Assembly (NCBI GenBank): GCA_030535355.1
Contig: JAUNIO010000010.1
Span: forward strand, 1 to 64,000
Origin: a bacterium
Lineage (GTDB): Bacteria > Vulcanimicrobiota > Xenobia > Xenobiales > Xenobiaceae
DNA: 64,000 nucleotides
Direction of reading: 5' to 3'
Positions 60,722 to 64,000 of this stretch are shown here, piece after piece. Position numbers and translations under genes: made by a program. How positions within the stretch are numbered: the stretch's first letter is position 1; each line of letters begins with the position of its first letter. Below the pieces are notes generated by a model, which saw only the letters and a program-made list of their open reading frames with translations, was not told the origin of the DNA and ran no database searches.

Positions 60722-63700
60722 GTGCTGCCGTCAGTTCTCGCCGCCCAATTAATCAAAGGCCTTGAGGATTATTTAGAGACCACCTTCCCCATGACCAACG
60801 CCCCTTTCCTGGGCTCGCTCCGGAAAATGCTGACGGACGGCGCCGCTCTCTGCCACAAACCCTTTGTGAGCGTGCGCCTGCCCTTCCGCACCGCGGCGGA
60901 GATGCCGACCTGCTTTGAGGCCATTCATCCGGCCTTCCTTCCCTACGTGCATCAGCAGACGGCCTTCGGGCGGCTGACCGGCGAGGACGGCCGCTCCACC
61001 CTGATCGCCACGGGCACCGGCTCCGGCAAGACAGAGTGCTTTCTCTATCCCATCCTGGAATACTGTTACCGGCACCGCGGTCAAAAAGGCATCAAAGCCC
61101 TGCTGATTTATCCCATGAACGCCCTGGCTACCGACCAGGCCAAGCGCCTGGCCGAGCTGATCTGGAACAGTCCGGAGCTGCGCGGCAATGTGACGGCCGG
61201 CATGTACGTGGGCGGTCAGGGCCCGCAGTCCAGCCGCCTGATGAGCGCCGAAAGCATCGTCACCGACCGCCAAACGATGCTCACCGCCCCTCCGGACATT
61301 CTGCTGACCAATTACAAAATGCTGGACTACCTGCTGGTCCGCCCCAAAGACGCAGCCCTGTGGCAGAACAACAAGCCCGACACGCTCAAATACATAGCGG
61401 TAGACGAGCTCCACACCTTTGACGGGGCTCAGGGCACCGATTTGGCCTGCCTGCTGCGCCGCCTGAAGTTCCGCCTGGGGACTCCGGGAGGATATCTGTG
61501 CTGCGTCGGCACTTCCGCGACCATGGGTTCCCCGGAAAACGGCGCCAACATCGTCAGATACGCCGAAGAGATTTTCGGCGAGCCGTTTGAGCCGGATTCC
61601 ATAGTGGCCGAAGACCGCCTCACGCCGGAAGAGTTTTTCGCCGATTTCCCCGCCGCGGATTTCACAGTGCCGACCGCCGCCCAAAGCGCGGAACTGCGCC
61701 GCCTGGCGGAACGAAACGACGCAGCCGCCTATCTGCGCCTGGCCGCGGCAGCCTGGACCGCGCCGGACGATACGGACGTGCTGACTCCCGAGGGCCGGAT
61801 AGCTCTGGGGCGACGGCTGATGCGCCACGGCGTGCTGCAGTCCCTGCTCAAATTCAGCCGGGGACGCTGGCAGCGGATTTCCGCCCTGGCCGAGGCCCTG
61901 AGAGCCGCCGGTCCCTCCCCGGGCGAAGCGGAAAGCGCCGAGGCGGCGGAGACGGCGGTCAGCGCCCTGCTGGCCCTGATTTCCCACGCCCGCACGGGAA
62001 CGCCGGAAAAGCCGCGGCCTTTCCTGAATGTGCAAATCTCGCTGTGGCTCAGAGAACTGCGCCGGCTGGTGGCCCGGGTTTCCGATCAAGAGATAGTTTA
62101 CGCCACCGCCCACGACCTTAACGCCCAGCAGAGCAAACGGTACCTGCCGGTGCTCAACTGCAGGGACTGCGGCGCTACAGGCTGGGCCGGCCTGCCGGGC
62201 GAGCGCATGAACGCCTCCGTCGGCCGGCTGGAGACCTTCTACAATCTCTATTTTAAAGGCGACGGCAGGATCACCGCGCTGTACCCCTGCGCCCACGAAA
62301 AGTGCCCGCCGGGCCTGAGTCCCGGCCGGATTTGTCCGAACTGCCTGCAGGTCAGTCTGGGCCGGGATTCCGCTTCGATCTGCGGCAGCTGCGGAGAGGC
62401 CATGATCGAGATTCTGCTGCCCAACCCTTTTAAAACGGCGGGCACTGAGGAAAACAAACATTTCGTCTGTCCCTTCTGCGGCTCGGAACACGGCCTGACC
62501 TTGGTGGGTCTGCGCAGCGCTACGGAGATCAGCGCCGAGCTGGTCCAGATCTTCGCTTCGGGATTTAACGACGACAAAAAAGCCCTGGCCTTCTCGGACA
62601 GCGTTCAGGACGCCGCGCACCGCGCGGGCTTTTTCAATGCCCGCACCTGGCGCTTCGGCCTGCGGACAGCCATACAGCGCTTCGCGCAGAACGGCGGCGC
62701 CGGTCAAAGCCTGGCCGCTTTCAGCACAAACTTCTCCGCCTATTGGCGCCGGCAGCTGGACGACGAGCATTTCGCCGGCTATTTCACCGCCCCCAACATG
62801 ACCTGGTATGAAGCCTACGCAAACCTGCTCGCCAGCGGCCGGTTCGGAAATAAAGACAAGGGCCGACATCTGATCAGGGACATCGAAAAACGGCTCTCCT
62901 ATGAAATCATGCTGGAATACGGCCTCACCGCCCGCATAGGGCGCACCTTGGAGAAATCCGGCTGTTCCTGCCTGGAGTTCCCTTCAGAAGCTGTCTCCGC
63001 CGCTGCCGCTATAGTCCGCGAACGGGCGGTCAACGAGATCGGCGGCCTGGAGCGCACCGGCGTCGAATGCTTTGAGAGGATGATCGCCGGTTATCTGCGG
63101 CAGATGGCGCAGAACGGCGCTTTCGACGACGACGCCTTCGCGCTTTTCCTAAAGGAAAACGGAAAAAGCTATCTGCTCTCCAACGACCAGGACTACTGGA
63201 GGCCGGGCCTGCGCGCCGGCGTCAACGTGCCCCGCTTCCTTTATACGGCGCACGGACAGCCTTTGAAAAACTGTCCTTTCGACTCCCCGGCCGCTCCCAA
63301 ATACACCGCCCGCCTCGAAAAGTGCTGCCGGGAGGATTTGCTGCCAGAATCCGCAGCCCGGGATATCAGCCGCATCATTTTGGAAGAGCTCGTCAAAAAC
63401 GGGATTGTCGTCAGAAAAACGCCCAATGCCTTCGGCGCCGTCTATGCGCTGAACAAGGACAAAGTGTCCGTCACGGACCGCACCGCCGTCTTTAAATGCT
63501 CTGCCTGCGGCCTCAGCCAAACCGTTGCCGCCTCAGATAAGCGCTTTTGGCAGGACTCTCCCTGCGTACGGCGCTCCTGTCCGGGTCTGCTGACCGAGGA
63601 TTTAACCGCCGGAACCGACTACTACGGCAGACTGTTTTCCTCCGGAAGCCTGTCCAGGATCAACGCCCGGGAGCATACCGGGCTTTTGGAGCGCGGCAGC

Positions 63701-64000
63701 CGGGAAAAGCTGGAAAACGAATTCAAGCAGAAGCATCAGAATACAGGGAAAAAATACGCGCCCTGGGAATCCAACGTGCTTTCCTGCACGCCTACCCTGG
63801 AAATGGGCATCGACATCGGCGATCTCTCCACGGTCATCCTCTGCGGCGTTCCCCCCTCCCAAGCACAGTATCTGCAGCGTACCGGACGCGCCGGACGCCG
63901 GGACGGCAACGCCCTGACCCTGACCGCGGCCGCCGCTAAGCCCCACGATCTGTATTTTTACGCCGACCCCCCGGACATGATGGACGGCGATATAGTCCCC
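60722..64000 (+). CDS. Large DEAD/DEAH helicase of the YprA/MrfA-DUF1998 group (DrmA/DruE-like), truncated by window end
   Basis: The frame opens at GTG 60722 (VLPSVLAAQLIKGLEDYLET) with AGGAG (60710-60714) seven bases before, and is still open after 1093 codons at the edge. Helicase domain 1: Q-motif-like YVHQQTAFGRL, Walker A TLIATGTGSGKTEC, LLIYPMNALATDQAKRLAEL, VDELHTFDGAQGTDL (DELH box) and GTSATMG. Zinc-binding cysteine pairs follow (NCRDCG, ICPNCL, CGSCG, FVCPFCG, FKCSACG). Helicase domain 2 has CTPTLEMGIDIGDLS and YLQRTGRAGRRDGN. This order is that of DUF1998-type helicases (MrfA, DISARM DrmA, Druantia DruE). The DUF1998 domain itself would lie beyond the window. It closes, as far as can be seen, a co-directional defence operon. 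Confidence 0.85.
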   Translation, partial: MLPSVLAAQLIKGLEDYLETTFPMTNAPFLGSLRKMLTDGAALCHKPFVSVRLPFRTAAEMPTCFEAIHPAFLPYVHQQTAFGRLTGEDGRSTLIATGTGSGKTECFLYPILEYCYRHRGQKGIKALLIYPMNALATDQAKRLAELIWNSPELRGNVTAGMYVGGQGPQSSRLMSAESIVTDRQTMLTAPPDILLTNYKMLDYLLVRPKDAALWQNNKPDTLKYIAVDELHTFDGAQGTDLACLLRRLKFRLGTPGGYLCCVGTSATMGSPENGANIVRYAEEIFGEPFEPDSIVAEDRLTPEEFFADFPAADFTVPTAAQSAELRRLAERNDAAAYLRLAAAAWTAPDDTDVLTPEGRIALGRRLMRHGVLQSLLKFSRGRWQRISALAEALRAAGPSPGEAESAEAAETAVSALLALISHARTGTPEKPRPFLNVQISLWLRELRRLVARVSDQEIVYATAHDLNAQQSKRYLPVLNCRDCGATGWAGLPGERMNASVGRLETFYNLYFKGDGRITALYPCAHEKCPPGLSPGRICPNCLQVSLGRDSASICGSCGEAMIEILLPNPFKTAGTEENKHFVCPFCGSEHGLTLVGLRSATEISAELVQIFASGFNDDKKALAFSDSVQDAAHRAGFFNARTWRFGLRTAIQRFAQNGGAGQSLAAFSTNFSAYWRRQLDDEHFAGYFTAPNMTWYEAYANLLASGRFGNKDKGRHLIRDIEKRLSYEIMLEYGLTARIGRTLEKSGCSCLEFPSEAVSAAAAIVRERAVNEIGGLERTGVECFERMIAGYLRQMAQNGAFDDDAFALFLKENGKSYLLSNDQDYWRPGLRAGVNVPRFLYTAHGQPLKNCPFDSPAAPKYTARLEKCCREDLLPESAARDISRIILEELVKNGIVVRKTPNAFGAVYALNKDKVSVTDRTAVFKCSACGLSQTVAASDKRFWQDSPCVRRSCPGLLTEDLTAGTDYYGRLFSSGSLSRINAREHTGLLERGSREKLENEFKQKHQNTGKKYAPWESNVLSCTPTLEMGIDIGDLSTVILCGVPPSQAQYLQRTGRAGRRDGNALTLTAAAAKPHDLYFYADPPDMMDGDIVP

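Noticed and set aside
60773-62869. A 698-codon open frame on the minus strand opposite the second helicase
   Set aside because: The plus strand encodes clear helicase motifs over the same bases; the reverse frame has no start context or motif.
1-64000. CRISPR arrays, tRNA or rRNA genes, complete insertion sequences
   Set aside because: No regularly spaced direct repeats, no tRNA-like cloverleaf and no rRNA or transposase other than the broken Rpn gene were recognised.

Overview
The window looks like the chromosome of a Gram-negative, anaerobic, amino-acid-fermenting bacterium, probably host- or gut-associated. Evidence for the envelope is a type II secretion (T2SS) gene set with an outer-membrane secretin. 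Evidence for lifestyle is a glutamate dehydrogenase, a YgeY-type hydrolase, an M29 aminopeptidase, a partial histidine-to-glutamate pathway through formiminoglutamate, and an oxygen-sensitive SUF iron-sulfur assembly operon of the SufS/SufU type. There is no rRNA, tRNA or other phylogenetic marker here, so I do not name a phylum.

Layout. 0-5 kb: the tail of a restriction/helicase-like gene, a decayed second copy of that tail, an Rpn-type nuclease gene broken by one amber codon, a MATE transporter and an RlmD-type rRNA methyltransferase. 5.2-11.7 kb: an Rrf2 regulator followed by sufC-sufB-sufD-sufS-sufU and a SufT-like gene, all on the plus strand, behind a strong promoter that overlaps a 10-bp inverted repeat and leaves almost no leader. 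11.7-24.4 kb: a GspC-like gene, two related secreted proteins and a multi-spanning membrane protein on the minus strand, then a tightly overlapping gspL-M-N-D-E-F operon on the plus strand. 24.5-39 kb: minus-strand metabolism (gdhA, ygeY, a YrdC-like gene with a degenerate hybrid kinase, ahcY, a Nif3-like gene, psuG, a cyclodeaminase with hutI, a formiminotransferase, a HutG-like hydrolase), with intergenic gaps filled by at least two short repeat families. 39.3-50.6 kb: M29 aminopeptidase, a serine/threonine kinase fused to zinc ribbons and a DUF6273 domain beside two free DUF6273 proteins, a large Sel1-repeat protein, and small metabolic/repair genes (DUF3737, MalY/PatB, YfcE, Ogt).

50.6-64 kb is a GC-rich, co-directional, tightly packed block that reads as a defence island: an SNF2-type helicase, a 1618-residue Eco57I-like adenine methyltransferase, a winged-helix protein, an OLD/RloA-like ATPase, a DUF4276 (TOPRIM-like) protein and a second, DUF1998-type helicase that runs off the end. 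The first two genes resemble class 1 DISARM (drmD-drmMI) or the Hma (helicase-methylase-ATPase) layout; an ATPase/TOPRIM-like pair is nested before a DrmA/DruE-like helicase. This composite is the best candidate for an undescribed system.

Two details stand out inside the block. About 166 bp of methyltransferase coding sequence is almost entirely made of consecutive perfect hairpins while still encoding what looks like conserved protein sequence. The winged-helix gene sits exactly between two diverged copies of the methyltransferase 3' end. All calls rest on reading the sequence by eye; no database search was possible.
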